From assembly GCA_037389465.1 (NCBI GenBank), contig JAZARR010000193.1, positions 3,218,501 to 3,282,500 on the forward strand: 64,000 nucleotides of DNA, written 5' to 3'. The notes beneath the pieces were generated by a model that was given only the letters and a program-made list of their open reading frames with translations, was not told the origin of the DNA and searched no databases. Both the position numbers and the translations under genes were made by a program. Below, piece by piece: positions 51,496 to 63,348 of this stretch. This DNA comes from Baylisascaris procyonis. Lineage: Eukaryota > Nematoda > Chromadorea > Rhabditida > Ascarididae. The number at the start of each line of letters is the position of its first letter. Position 1 is the first letter of the stretch.

Positions 51496-51601
51496 GGTTT
51501 AATTACCCAAGTTTGAGGTAATCCCGTGTTTCAGCTCATTGCCTCTATCGGCATTGTGGCTTCAAGAAAAATTTTGGAACGCTTTGCCTTGTGGCGAAGC
51601 A
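51496..51601 (+). ncRNA. SL1 RNA copy 9, canonical
   Basis: Leader, donor, Sm site AAAAATTTTGG and 3' stem all match the consensus. CTTCAAG replaces CTTGAAG upstream of the Sm site. Confidence 0.95.
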
Positions 51602-51894
51602 CTAATCTTCAACGTTCAACGTAAGCGCGCAACTCAATCCATGTGCTTAAAATGTGCTGAAACACATCGAAATAAACGTATATGAATAGGCAAGTAAAAA
51701 AAAAACAACGCATTAATGCGAATAGTGAAAACTCGTAAAATAAGTCAAATTTTCCCTGTTAGAATTTTCACTTCAGATGTTTTGACACATTCTGATTGCT
51801 ATTTAAAATTTACTCTTCAGTTATGCTAGATAGATAGGCACTAAATATTATGTGGTGTACGCATTGATAATTGTGAAATATTTTCAGTTTATGT

Positions 51895-52012
51895 GCTTAC
51901 GGCCATACCACGTTGAAAGCACGACATCCCGTCCGATCTGTCAAGTTAAGCGACGTTGGGCCTGGTTAGTACTTGGATCGGAGACGGCTTGGGAATCCCA
52001 GGTGCTGTAAGC
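51895..52012 (+). rRNA. 5S rRNA copy 9
   Basis: 118 nt. GTTAAGCGACGTTGGGCC and GGTGCTGTAAGC. Confidence 0.97.
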
Positions 52013-52370
52013 GAAGCTTTTTTCACTCTTTTAAAAACATGCCTATTAATGAGCAATAATCGTCTAATGATGTGGTGAAATTGGAGATCGTAAAAATTTC
52101 TACGGCCGCAAATATTAATGAGAAACATTGCGATAGTTTATATTTCTCGAAGTATTATACTCAGTTCAAGGGAAATTTTTTCTCAAATACACTCGCCGCC
52201 GCTAGTAGAGGAGGTTTTTTTCTTACGTTTTCAATGCTAGCGAATTTATTTATTCAACTTTATTCGATATTGGTGAACATCTTTTATCGAGTTTATTTGA
52301 CCTTAGGGACGCCAAATTATTCAATGTGGTTTACGCTTGCGCACTCGTCGAGAGTGGCGTCTCTTTCTCC

Positions 52371-52476
52371 GGTTTAATTACCCAAGTTTGAGGTAATCCC
52401 GTGTTTCAGCTCATTGCCTCTATCTTCATTGTGGCTTGAAGAAAAATTTTGGAACGCTTTGCCTTGTGGCGAAGCA
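52371..52476 (+). ncRNA. SL1 RNA copy 10, canonical
   Basis: Leader, Sm site and 3' stem intact. The second hairpin loop side reads TATCTTCATTG in place of TATCGGCATTG, which weakens hairpin II. Confidence 0.93.
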
Positions 52477-52768
52477 TTAATCTTGAACGTTCAACGTAAG
52501 CGCGCAACGCAATCCATGTGCTTAAAATGAGCTGAAACACATCGAAATAAACGTATATGAATAGGCAAGTAAAAAAAAACAATGCATTAACGCGAATAGT
52601 GAAAACTCGTAAAATAAATCAAATTTTCCCTGTTAGAATTTTCACTTGAGATGTTTTCACACATTTTGAATGCTATTTAAAATTTACCCTTCAGTTATGC
52701 TAGATAGATAGGCACTAACTATTATGTGGTGTACGTATTGATAATTGTGAAATATTTTCAGTTTATGT

Positions 52769-52886
52769 GCTTACGGCCATACCACGTTGAAAGCACGACA
52801 TCCCGTCCGATCTGTCAAGTTAAGCAGTGTTGGGCCTGGTTAGTACTTGGATCGGAGAGGGCTTGGGAATCCCAGGTGCTGTAAGC
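52769..52886 (+). rRNA. 5S rRNA copy 10, terminator lost
   Basis: 118 nt. GCAGTGTTGGG and GAGAGGGCTTGG variants. The following T run is interrupted (CTTTCTTCAC), so no T4 or longer terminator lies within about 160 nt. Confidence 0.93.
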
Positions 52887-53245
52887 GAAACTTTCTTCAC
52901 TCTTTAAAAAATATGCCTATTAATGAGCAATAATCGTCTAATGATGTGGTGAATTTGGAGATCGTAAAAATTTCTACGGCCGCAAATATTAATGGGAAAC
53001 ATTGCGATAGTTTATATTTCTCGAAGTATTATACTGAATTCAAGAGTAATTTTTTTTCAAACTTATCGCTGCCGCTAGTGGAGGAGATTTTTTTTTTTTA
53101 CGTTTTCTATGCTAGCAAATTTATTTTTTCAACTTTATTCGATATCGGTGAACATCTTTTATCGAGTTTATTTGACGTTAGGGACGCCTAATTATTCAAT
53201 GTGGTTTACGCTTGCGCACTCGTCGATAGTGGCGTCTCCTTCTGC

Positions 53246-53351
53246 GGTTTAATTACCCAAGTTTGAGGTAATCCCGTGTTTCAGCTCATTGCCTCTATCG
53301 GCATTGTGGCTTGAAGAAATACTTTGGAACGCTTTGCCTTGTGGCGAAGCA
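53246..53351 (+). ncRNA. SL1 RNA copy 11, altered Sm site
   Basis: Leader canonical. Sm region AATACTTTGG. The surrounding spacer is also of the copy 4/7 type, so this unit looks transferred from that block. Confidence 0.93.
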
Positions 53352-53644
53352 CTAATCTTCAACGTTCAACGTAAGCGCGCAACGCAATCGATGTGCGTAA
53401 AATGTGCTGAAACACATCGAAAGAAACGTATATGAATAGGCAAGCAAAAAAAAAACAATGCATTAATGCGAATAGTGAAAACTCGTAAAATAAGTCAAAT
53501 TTTAACTCTTAGAATTTTCACTTGAGATGTTTTCACTCATTTTCCTTGCCATTTAAAATTCACTCTTCAATTATGCTAGATAGATAGGCACCAACTATTA
53601 TGTGGTGTACGTATTGATAATTGTGAAATATTTTCAGTTTAAGT

Positions 53645-53762
53645 GCTTACGGCCATACCACGTTGAAAGCACGACATCCCGTCCGATCTGTCAAGTTAAG
53701 CAACGTTGGGCCTGGTTAGTACTTGGATCGGAGACGGCTTGGGAATCCCAGGTGCTGTAAGT
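53645..53762 (+). rRNA. 5S rRNA copy 11
   Basis: 118 nt. It ends GTAAGT in place of GTAAGC. Confidence 0.96.
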
Positions 53763-54118
53763 GAAACTTTTTTCACTCTTTAAAAAATATGCCTATTAAT
53801 GAGCAATAATCGTCTAATGATGTGGTGAAATTGGAGATCGTAAAAATTTCTACGGCAGCAAATATTAATGAAAAGCATTGCGATAGTTTATATTTCTCGA
53901 AGTATTATACTGAATTCAAGAGGAATTTTTTTTCAAATTTATCGCTGCCGCTAGTGGAGGAGATTTTTTTCTAACGTTTTCGGTGCCAGCGAATTTATTT
54001 TTTCAAATTTATTGATATTGGTGAATATCTTTTATCGAGTTTATTTGACGTTAGGGACGCCAAATTATTCAATGTGGTTTACGCTTGCGCACTCGTCGAG
54101 AGTGGCGTCTCTTTCTCC

Positions 54119-54224
54119 GGTTTAATTACCCAAGTTTGAGGTAATCCCGTGTTTCAGCTCATTGCCTCTATCGGCATTGTGGCTTGAAGAAAAATTTTGG
54201 AACGCTTTGCCTTGTGGCGAAGCA
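54119..54224 (+). ncRNA. SL1 RNA copy 12, canonical
   Basis: Leader, Sm site AAAAATTTTGG and 3' stem intact. Confidence 0.96.
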
Positions 54225-54516
54225 CTAATCTTCAACGTTCAACGTAAGCGCGCAACTCAATCCATGTGCTTAAAATGTGCTGAAACACATCGAAATAAAC
54301 GTATATGAATAGGCAAGTAAAAAAAAACAATGCATTAATGCGAATAGTGAAAACTCGTAAAATAAGTCAAATTTTCCCTGTTAGAATTTTCACTTCAGAT
54401 GTTTTGACACATTTTGATTGCTATTTAAAATTTACTCTTCAGTTATGCTAGATAGATAGGCACTAAATATTATGTGGTGTACGCATTGATAATTGTGAAA
54501 TATTTTCAGTTTATGT

Positions 54517-54634
54517 GCTTACGGCCATACCACGTTGAAAGCACGACATCCCGTCCGATCTGTCAAGTTAAGCAACGTTGGGCCTGGTTAGTACTTGGAT
54601 CGGAGACGGCTTGGGAATCCCAGGTGCTGTAAGC
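54517..54634 (+). rRNA. 5S rRNA copy 12
   Basis: 118 nt with GTTAAGCAACGTTGGGCC, close to the usual nematode 5S sequence. Confidence 0.98.
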
Positions 54635-54991
54635 GAAACTTTTTTCACTCTTTAAAAAATATGCCTATTAATGAGCAATAATCGTCTAATGATGTGGTGA
54701 AATTGGAGATCGTAAAAATTTCTACGGCCGCAAATATTAATGAGAAACATTGCGATAGTTTATATTTCTCGAAGTATTATACTCAGTTCAAGGGAAATTT
54801 TTTCTCAAATACACTCGCCGCCGCTAGTAGAGGAGATTTTTTCTTACGTTTTCGATGCTAGCGAATTTATTTTTTCAACTTTATTCGATATTGGTGAACA
54901 TCTTTTATCGAGTTTATTTGACGTTAGGGACGCCAAATTATTCAATGTGGTTTACGCTTGCGCACTCGTCGAGAGTGACGTCTCTTTCTCC

Positions 54992-55097
54992 GGTTTAATT
55001 ACCGAAGTTTGAGGTAATCCCGTGTTTCAGCTCATTGCCTCTATCGGCATTGTGGCTTGAAGAAAAATTTTGGAACGCTTTGCCTTATGGCGAAGCA
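54992..55097 (+). ncRNA. SL1 RNA copy 13, variant leader
   Basis: The leader reads ATTACCGAAG for ATTACCCAAG. Sm site and 3' stem are intact. Confidence 0.9.
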
Positions 55098-55387
55098 CTG
55101 ATCTTCAACGTTCAACGTAAGCGCGCAACGCAATCGATGTGCTTAAAATGTGCTGAAACACATCGAAATAAACGTATATGAATGGGCAAGCAAAAAAAAA
55201 ATGCATTAATGCGAATAGTGAAAACTCGTAAAATAAGTCAAATTTTCCCTCTTAGAATTTTCACTTGAGATGTTTTCACTCATTTTGATTGCTATTTAAA
55301 ATTTACTCTTCAGTTATGCTAGATAGATAGGCACTAACTATTATGTGGTGTACGTATTGATAATTGTGAAATATTTTCAGTTTAAGT

Positions 55388-55505
55388 GCTTACGGCCATA
55401 CCACGTTGAAAGCACGACATCCCGTCCGATCTGTCAAGTTAAGCAACGTTGGGCCTGGTTAGTACTTGGATCGGAGACGGCTTGGGAATCCCAGGTGCTG
55501 TAAGC
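55388..55505 (+). rRNA. 5S rRNA copy 13
   Basis: 118 nt, copy-12 type. Confidence 0.98.
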
Positions 55506-55863
55506 GGAACTTTTTTCACTCTTTAAAAAATATGCCTATTAATGAGCAATAATCGTCTAATGATGTGGTGAAATTGGAGATCGTAAAAATTTCTACGGCC
55601 GCAAATATTAATGAGAAACATTGCGATAGTTTATATTTCTCGAAGTATTATACTCAGTTCAAGGGAAATTTTTTCTCAAATACACTCGCCGCCGCTAGTG
55701 GAGGAGATTTTTTTCTAACGTTTTCGGTGCCAGCGAATTTATTTTTTCAAATTTATTCGATATTGGTGAATATCTTTTATCGAGTTTATTTGACGTTAGG
55801 GACGCCAAATTATTCAATGTGGTTTACGCTTGCGCATTCGTCGGTAGTGGCGTCTCTTTCTCC

Positions 55864-55969
55864 GGTTTAATTACCCAAGTTTGAGGTAATCCCGTGTTTC
55901 AGCTCATTGTCTCTATCGGCATTGTGGCTTGAAGAAAAATTTTGGAACGCTTTGCCTTATGGCGAAGCA
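55864..55969 (+). ncRNA. SL1 RNA copy 14, canonical
   Basis: Leader, Sm site and 3' stem intact. Hairpin II reads ATTGTCTC, a one-base change. Confidence 0.94.
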
Positions 55970-56262
55970 CTGATCTTCAACGTTCAACGTAAGCGCGCAA
56001 CGCAATCGATGTGCTTAAAATGTGCTGAAACACATCGAAATAAACGTATATGAATAGGCAAGTAAAAAAAAAACAATGCATTAATGCGAATAGTGAAAAC
56101 TCGTAAAATAAATCAAATTTTCCCTGTTAGAATTTTCACTTGAGATGTTTTCACACATTTTGATTGCTATTTAAAATTTACTCTTCAGTTATGCTAGATA
56201 GATAGGCACTAACTATTATGTGGTGTACGTATTGATAATTGTGAAATATTTTCAGTTGAAGT

Positions 56263-56380
56263 GCTTACGGCCATACCACGTTGAAAGCACGACATCCCGT
56301 CCGATCTGTCAAGTTAAGCAGCGTTGGGCCTGGTTAGTACTTGGATCGGAGACGGCTTGGGAATCCCAGGTGCTGTAAGC
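56263..56380 (+). rRNA. 5S rRNA copy 14
   Basis: 118 nt with GTTAAGCAGCGTTGGGCC. Confidence 0.98.
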
Positions 56381-56736
56381 GAAACTTTTTTCACTCTTTA
56401 AAAAATATGCCTATTAATGAGCAATAATCGTCTAATGATGTGGTGAAATTGGAGGTCGTAAAAATTTCTACGGCAGCAAATATTAATGAGAAACATTCGA
56501 TAGTTTATATTTCTCGAAGTATTATACTCAATTCAAGAGGAGTTTTTTTTCAAATTTCTCGCTGCCGCTAGTGGAGGAGATTTTTTTCTAACGTTTTCGG
56601 TGCCAGCGAATTTATTTTTTCAACTTTATTCGATATTGGTGAACATCTTTTATCGAGTTTATTTGACGTTAGGGACGCCAAATTATTCAATGTGGTTTAC
56701 GCTTGCGCACTCGCCGATAGTGTCGTCTCTTTCTCC

Positions 56737-56843
56737 GGTTTAATTACCCAAGTTGGAGGTAATCCCGTGTTTCAGCTCATTGCCTCTATCGGCATTGTGG
56801 CTTGAAGAAAAATTTTTGGAACGCTTTGCCTTGTGGCGAAGCA
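56737..56843 (+). ncRNA. SL1 RNA copy 15, variant leader
   Basis: The leader reads AAGTTGGAG for AAGTTTGAG, 3 nt before the donor. The Sm site has one extra T (AATTTTTGG), still a good Sm consensus. Confidence 0.9.
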
Positions 56844-57135
56844 TTAATCTTCAACGTTCAACGTAAGCGCGCAACGCAATCGATGTGCTTAAAATGTGCT
56901 GAAACACATCGAAATAAACGTATATGAATAGGCAAGTAAAAAAAAACAACGCATTAATGCGAATAGTGAAAACTCGTAAAATAAGTCAAATTTTCCCTCT
57001 TAGAATTTTCACTTCAGATGTTTTGGCTCATTTTGCTTGCTATTTAAAATTCACTCTTCAATTATGCTAGATAGATAGGCACCAACTATTATGTGGTGTA
57101 CGTATTGATAATTGTGCAATATTATCAGTTTAAGT

Positions 57136-57253
57136 GCTTACGGCCATACCACGTTGAAAGCACGACATCCCGTCCGATCTGTCAAGTTAAGCAACGTTGG
57201 GCCTGGTTAATACTTGGATCGGAGACGGCTTGGGAATCCCAGGTGCTGTAAGC
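57136..57253 (+). rRNA. 5S rRNA copy 15
   Basis: 118 nt. GGTTAATACTTGG in place of GGTTAGTACTTGG. Confidence 0.97.
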
Positions 57254-57610
57254 GAAACTTTTTTCACTCTTTAAAAAATATGCCTATTAATGAGCAATAA
57301 TCGTCTAATGATGTCTTGAAATTGGAGATCGTAAAAAATTCTACGGCCGCAAATATTAATGAAAAGCATTGCGATAGTTTATATTTCTCGAAGTATTATA
57401 CTCAATTCAAGAGGAGTTTTTTTTCAAATTTCTCGCTGCCGCTAGTGGAGGAGATTTTTTTCTAACGTTTTCGGTGCCAGCGAATTTATTTTTTCAACTT
57501 TATTCGATATTGGTGAACATCTTTTATCGAGTTTATTTGACGTTAGGGACGCCAAATTATTCAATGTGGTTTACGCTTGCGGACTCGTCGACAGTGGCGT
57601 CTCCTTTTAC

Positions 57611-57716
57611 GGTTTAATTACCCAAGTTTGAGGTAATCCCGTGTTTCAGCTCATTGCCTCTATCGGCATTGTGGCTTGAAGAAAAATTTTGGAACGCTTT
57701 GAATTATGGCGAAGCA
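57611..57716 (+). ncRNA. SL1 RNA copy 16, broken 3' stem
   Basis: Leader and Sm site are canonical. The 3' stem 5' arm reads GCTTTGAA in place of GCTTTGCC, removing two G-C pairs next to the loop. Confidence 0.92.
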
Positions 57717-58012
57717 CTAATCTTCAACGTTCAACGTAAGCGCGCAACGCAATCGATGTGCTTAAAATGTGCTGAAACACATCGAAATAAACGTATATGA
57801 ATAGGCAATTAAAAAAAAAAAAACAATGCATTAATGCGAATAGTGAAAACTCGTAAAATAAATCAAATTTTCCCTGTTAGAATTTTCACTTGAGATGTTT
57901 TCACACATTATGAATGCTATTTAAAATTTACTCTTCAGTTATGCTAGATAGATAGGCACTAACTAGTATGTGGTGTACGTATTGATAATTGTGAAATATT
58001 TTCAGTATATGT

Positions 58013-58130
58013 GCTTACGGCCATACCGCGTTGAAAGCACGACATCCCGTCCGATCTGTCAAATTAAGCAGCGTTGGGCCTGGTTAGTACTTGGATCGGA
58101 GACGGCTTGGGAATCCCAGGTGCTGTAAGC
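58013..58130 (+). rRNA. 5S rRNA copy 16
   Basis: 118 nt. CCATACCGCG and GTCAAATTAAG variants, shared with copy 17. Confidence 0.96.
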
Positions 58131-58488
58131 GAAACTTTTTTCACTCTTTAAAAAATATGCCTATTAATGAGCAATAATCGTCTAATGATGTGGTGAAATT
58201 GGAGACCGTAAAAATTTCTACGGCCGCAAGTATTGATGAGAAGCATTGCGATGGTTTATATTTCTCGAAGTATTATACTCAGTTCAAGGGAAATTTTTTC
58301 TCAAATACACTCGCCGCCGCTAGTAGAGGAGATTTTTTTGTTACGTTTTCGATGCTAGCGAATTTATTTTTTCAACTTTATTCGATATTGGTGAACATCT
58401 TTTATCGAGTTTATTTGACGTTAGGGACGCCAAATTATTCAATGTGGTTTACGCTTGCGCACTCGTCCATAGTGGCGTCTCTTCCGCC

Positions 58489-58594
58489 GGATTAACTACC
58501 CAAGTTTGAGGTAATCCCGTGTTTCAGCTCATTGCCTCTATCGGTATTGTGGCTTGAAGAAAAATTTTGGAACGCTTTGCCTTATGGCGAAGCA
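58489..58594 (+). ncRNA. SL1 RNA copy 17, doubly mutated leader
   Basis: The leader begins GGATTAACTACCC in place of GGTTTAATTACCC. The second change breaks one pair of hairpin I. Sm site and 3' stem are intact. Confidence 0.88.
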
Positions 58595-58888
58595 CTAATC
58601 TTCAACGTTCAACGTAAGCGCGCAACGCAATCGATGTGCTTAAAATGTGCTGAAACACATCGAAATAAACGTATATGAATAGGCAAGTAAAAAAAAAAAC
58701 AATGCATTAATGCGAATAGTGAAAACTCGTAAAATAAGTCAAATTTTCCCTGTTAGAATTTTCACTTGAGATGTTTTCACTCATTTTGATTGCTATTTAA
58801 TACTTACTCTTCAGTTATGCTAGATAGATAGGCAGTAACTATTATGTGGTGTACGTATTGATAATTGTAAAATATTTTCAGTATATGT

Positions 58889-59006
58889 GCTTACGGCCAT
58901 ACCGCGTTGAAAGCACGACATCCCGTCCGATCTGTCAAATTAAGCAGCGTTGGGCCTGGTTAGTACTTGGATCGGAGACGGCTTGGGAATCCCAGGTGCT
59001 GTAAGC
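58889..59006 (+). rRNA. 5S rRNA copy 17
   Basis: 118 nt, copy-16 type. Confidence 0.96.
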
Positions 59007-59361
59007 GAAACTTTTTTCACTCTTTAAAAAATATGCCTATTAATGAGCAATAATCGTCTAATGATGTGGTGAAATTGGAGATCGTAAAAATTTCTACGGC
59101 CGCAAATATTAATGAGAAGCATTGCGATAGTTTATATTTCTCGAAGTATTATACTCAATTCAAGAGGAATTTTTTTCAAATTGATCGCTGCCGCTAGTGG
59201 AGGAGATTTTTTTCTAACGTTTTCGGTGCCAGCGAATTTATTTTTTCAAATTTATTCGATATTGGTGAATATCTTTTATCGAGTTTATTTGACGTTAGGG
59301 ACGCCAAATTATTCAATGTGGTTTACGCTTGCGCACTCGTCGATAGTGGCGTCTCTTCTCC

Positions 59362-59467
59362 GGTTTAATTACCCAAGTTTGAGGTAATCCCGTGTTTCAG
59401 CTCATTGCCTCTATCGGCATTGTGGCTTGAAGAAAAATTTTGGAACGCTTTGCCTTATGGCGAAGCA
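59362..59467 (+). ncRNA. SL1 RNA copy 18, canonical
   Basis: Leader, Sm site and 3' stem intact. Confidence 0.96.
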
Positions 59468-59756
59468 CTAATCTTCAACGTTCAACGTAAGCGCGCAACG
59501 CAATCGATGTGCTTAAAATGTGCTGAAACACATCGAAATAAACGTATATGAATAGGCAAGTAAAAAAAAACAATGCATTAATGCGAATAGTGAAAACTCG
59601 TAAAATAAATCAAATTTTCCCTGTTAGAATTTTCACTTGAGATGTTTTCACACATTTTGATTGCTATTTAAAATTTACTCTTCAGTTATGCTAGATAGAT
59701 AGGCACTAACTATTATGTGGTGTACGTATTGATAATTGTGAAATATTTTCAGTTGT

Positions 59757-59874
59757 GCTTACGGCCATACCACGTTGAAAGCACGACATCCCGTCCGATC
59801 TGTCAAGTTAAGCAGCGTTGGGCCTGGTTAGTACTTGGATCGGAGACGGCTTGGGAATCCCAGGTGCTGTAAGC
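59757..59874 (+). rRNA. 5S rRNA copy 18
   Basis: 118 nt. The spacer just upstream is 6-7 nt shorter than in neighbours. Confidence 0.98.
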
Positions 59875-60230
59875 GAAACTTTTTTCACTCTTTAAAAAAT
59901 ATGCCTATTAATGAGCAATAATCGTCTAATGATGTGGTGAAATTGGAGATCGTAAAAATTTCTACGGCCGCAAATATTAGTGAGAAGCATTGCGACAGTT
60001 TACATTTCTCGAAGTATTATACTCAATTCAAGAGAAATTTTTTTCAAATTTATCGCTGCCGCTAGTGGAGGAGATTTCTTTCTAACGTTTTCTATGCCAG
60101 CGAATTTATTTTTTCAAATTTATTCGATATTGGTGAATATCTTTTATCGAGTTTATTTGACGTTAGGAACCCCAAATTATTCATTGTGGTTCACGCTTGC
60201 GCACTCGTCGACAGTGGCGTCTCTTTCTCC

Positions 60231-60336
60231 GGTTTAATTACCCTAGTTTGAGGTAATCCCGTGTTTCAGCTCATTGCCTCTATCGGTATTGTGGCTTGAA
60301 GAAAAATTTTGGAACGCTTTGCCTTGTGGCGAAGCA
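60231..60336 (+). ncRNA. SL1 RNA copy 19, variant leader
   Basis: The leader reads ACCCTAGTTTGAG for ACCCAAGTTTGAG. The 3' stem is intact. First of four consecutive copies with this change. Confidence 0.92.
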
Positions 60337-60629
60337 CTAATCTTCAACGTTCAACGTAAGCGCGCAACGCAATCGATGTGCTTAAAATGTGCTGAAACAC
60401 AACGAAGTAAACGTATATGAATAGGCAAGTAAAAAAAAAACAATGCATTAATGCGAATAGTGAAAACTCGTAAAATAAATCAAATTTTCCCTGTTAGAAT
60501 TTTCACTTGAGATGTTTTCACACATTTTGAATGCTATTTAAAATTTACTCTTCAGTTATGCTAGATAGATAGGCACTAACTATTATGTGGTGTACCTATT
60601 GATAATTGTGAAATATTTTCAGTTGAAGC

Positions 60630-60747
60630 GCTTACGGCCATACCACGTTGAAAGCACGACATCCCGTCCGATCTGTCAAGTTAAGCAGCGTTGGGCCTGG
60701 TTAGTACTTGGATCGGAGACGGCTTGGGAATCCCAGGTGCTGTAAGC
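60630..60747 (+). rRNA. 5S rRNA copy 19
   Basis: 118 nt with GCAGCG. The 5' flank is TTGAAGC. Confidence 0.98.
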
Positions 60748-61103
60748 GAAACTTTTTTCACTCTTTAAAAAATATGCCTATTAATGAGCAATAATCGTCT
60801 AATGATGTGGTGAAATTGGAGATCGTAAAAATTTCTACGGCCGCAAATATTAATGAGAAGCATTGCGACAGTTTACATTTCTCGAAGTATTATACTCAAT
60901 TCAAGAGAAATTTTTTTCAAATTTATCGCTGCCGCTAGTGGAGGAGATTTCTTTCTAACGTTTTCTATGCCAGCGAATTTATTTTTTCAAATTTATTCGA
61001 TATTGGTGAATATCTTTTATCGAGTTTATTTGACGTTAGGAACCCCAAATTATTCATTGTGGTTCACGCTTGCGCACTCGTCGACAGTGGCGTCTCTTTC
61101 TCC

Positions 61104-61209
61104 GGTTTAATTACCCTAGTTTGAGGTAATCCCGTGTTTCAGCTCATTGCCTCTATCGGTATTGTGGCTTGAAGAAAAATTTTGGAACGCTTTGGCTTAT
61201 GGCGAAGCA
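61104..61209 (+). ncRNA. SL1 RNA copy 20, variant leader and stem
   Basis: The ACCCTAG leader as in copy 19. The 3' stem arm GCTTTGGC replaces GCTTTGCC. Confidence 0.91.
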
Positions 61210-61501
61210 CTAATCTTCAGCGTTCAACGTAAGCGCGCAACGCAATCGATGTGCTCAAAATGTGCTGAAACACATCGAAATAAACGTATATGAATAGGCA
61301 AGTAAAAAAAAACAATGCATTAATGCGAATAGTGAAAACTCGTAAAATAAATCAAATTTTCCCTGTTAGAATTTTCACTTGAGATGTTTTCACACATTTT
61401 GATTGCTATTTAAAATTTACTCTTCAGTTATGCTAGATAGATAGGCACTAACTATTATGTGGTGTACCTATTGATAATTGTGAAATATTTTCAGTTGAAG
61501 C

Positions 61502-61619
61502 GCTTACGGCCATACCACGTTGAAAGCACGACATCCCGTCCGATCTGTCAAGTTAAGCAGCGTTGGGCCTGGTTAGTACTTGGATCGGAGACGGCTTGGG
61601 AATCCCAGGTGCTGTAAGC
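61502..61619 (+). rRNA. 5S rRNA copy 20
   Basis: 118 nt, copy-19 type. The next spacer lacks about 8 nt (CAATAATGATG where others have CAATAATCGTCTAATGATG). Confidence 0.98.
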
Positions 61620-61967
61620 GGAACTTTTTTCACTCTTTAAAAAATATGCCTATTAATGTGCAATAATGATGTGGTGAAATTGGAGATCGTAAAAATTTCT
61701 ACGGCCGCAAATATTAGTGAGAAGCATTGCGACAGTTTACATTTCTCGAAGTATTATACTCAATTCAAGAGAAATTTTTTTCAAATTTATCGCTGCCGCT
61801 AGTGGAGGAGATTTCTTTCTAACGTTTTCTATGCCAGCGAATTTATTTTTTCAAATTTATTCGATATTGGTGAATATCTTTTATCGAGTTTATTTGACGT
61901 TAGGAACCCCAAATTATTCATTGTGGTTCACGCTTGCGCACTCGTCGACAGTGGCGTCTCTTTCTCC

Positions 61968-62073
61968 GGTTTAATTACCCTAGTTTGAGGTAATCCCGTG
62001 TTTCGGCTCATTGCCTCTATCGGTATTGTGGCTTGAAGAAAAATTTTGGAACGCTTTGGCTTATGGCGAAGCA
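61968..62073 (+). ncRNA. SL1 RNA copy 21, variant leader and stem
   Basis: ACCCTAG leader and GCTTTGGC stem. TTTCGGCTCATTG replaces TTTCAGCTCATTG. Confidence 0.91.
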
Positions 62074-62365
62074 CTAATCTTCAGCGTTCAACGTAAGCGC
62101 GCAACGCAATCGATGTGCTCAAAATGTGCTGAAACACATCGAAATAAACGTATATGAATAGGCAAGTAAAAAAAAACAATGCATTAATGCGAATAGTGAA
62201 AACTCGTAAAATAAATCAAATTTTCCCTGTTAGAATTTTCACTTGAGATGTTTTCACACATTTTGATTGCTATTTAAAATTTACTCTTCAGTTATGCTAG
62301 ATAGATAGGCACTAACTATTATGTGGTGTACGTATTGATAATTGTGAAATATTTTCAGTTTAAGT

Positions 62366-62483
62366 GCTTACGGCCATACCACGTTGAAAGCACGACATCC
62401 CGTCCGATCTGTCAAGTTAAGCAGCGTTGGGCCTGGTTAGTACTTGGATCGGAGACGGCTTGGGAATCCCAGGTGCTGTAAGC
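62366..62483 (+). rRNA. 5S rRNA copy 21
   Basis: 118 nt. The same short spacer follows. Confidence 0.98.
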
Positions 62484-62832
62484 GGAACTTTTTTCACTCT
62501 TTAAAAAATATGCCTATTAATGTGCAATAATGATGTGGTGAAATTGGAGATCGTAAAAATTTCTACGGCCGCAAATATTAATGAGAAGCATTGCGATAGT
62601 TTATATTTCTCGAAGTATTATACTCAATTCAAGAGGAATTTTTTTTCAAATTTATCGCTGCCGCATGTGGAGGAGATTTTTTTCTAACGTTTTCGGTGCC
62701 AGCGAATTTATTTTTTCAAATTTATTCGATATTGGTGAATATCTTTTATCGAGTTTATCTGACGTTAGGAACCCCAAATTATTCATTGTGGTTCACGCTT
62801 GCGCACTCGTCGACAGTGGCGTCTCTTTCTCC

Positions 62833-62938
62833 GGTTTAATTACCCTAGTTTGAGGTAATCCCGTGTTTCAGCTCATTGCCTCTATCGGTATTGTGGCTTG
62901 AAGAAAAATTTTGGAACGCTTTGGCTTATGGCGAAGCA
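62833..62938 (+). ncRNA. SL1 RNA copy 22, variant leader and stem
   Basis: ACCCTAG leader and GCTTTGGC stem, last of the run of four. Confidence 0.91.
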
Positions 62939-63230
62939 CTAATCTTCAGCGTTCAACGTAAGCGCGCAACGCAATCGATGTGCTCAAAATGTGCTGAAAC
63001 ACATCGAAATAAACGTATATGAATAGGCAAGTAAAAAAAAACAATGCATTAATGCGAATAGTGAAAACTCGTAAAATAAATCAAATTTTCCCTGTTAGAA
63101 TTTTCACTTGAGATGTTTTCACACATTTTTATTGCTATTTAAAATTTACTCTTCAGTTATGCTATATAGAGGGGCACTAACTATTATTTGGTGTACCTAT
63201 TGATAATTGTGAAATATTTTCAGTTGAAGC

Positions 63231-63348
63231 GCTTACGGCCATACCACGTTGAAAGCACGACATCCCGTCCGATCTGTCAAGTTAAGCGACGTTGGGCCTG
63301 GTTAGTACTTGGATCGGAGACGGCTTGGGAATCCCAGGTGCTGTAAGC
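63231..63348 (+). rRNA. 5S rRNA copy 22
   Basis: 118 nt with GTTAAGCGACGTTGGGCC. Last complete 5S gene before the window edge. Confidence 0.98.
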
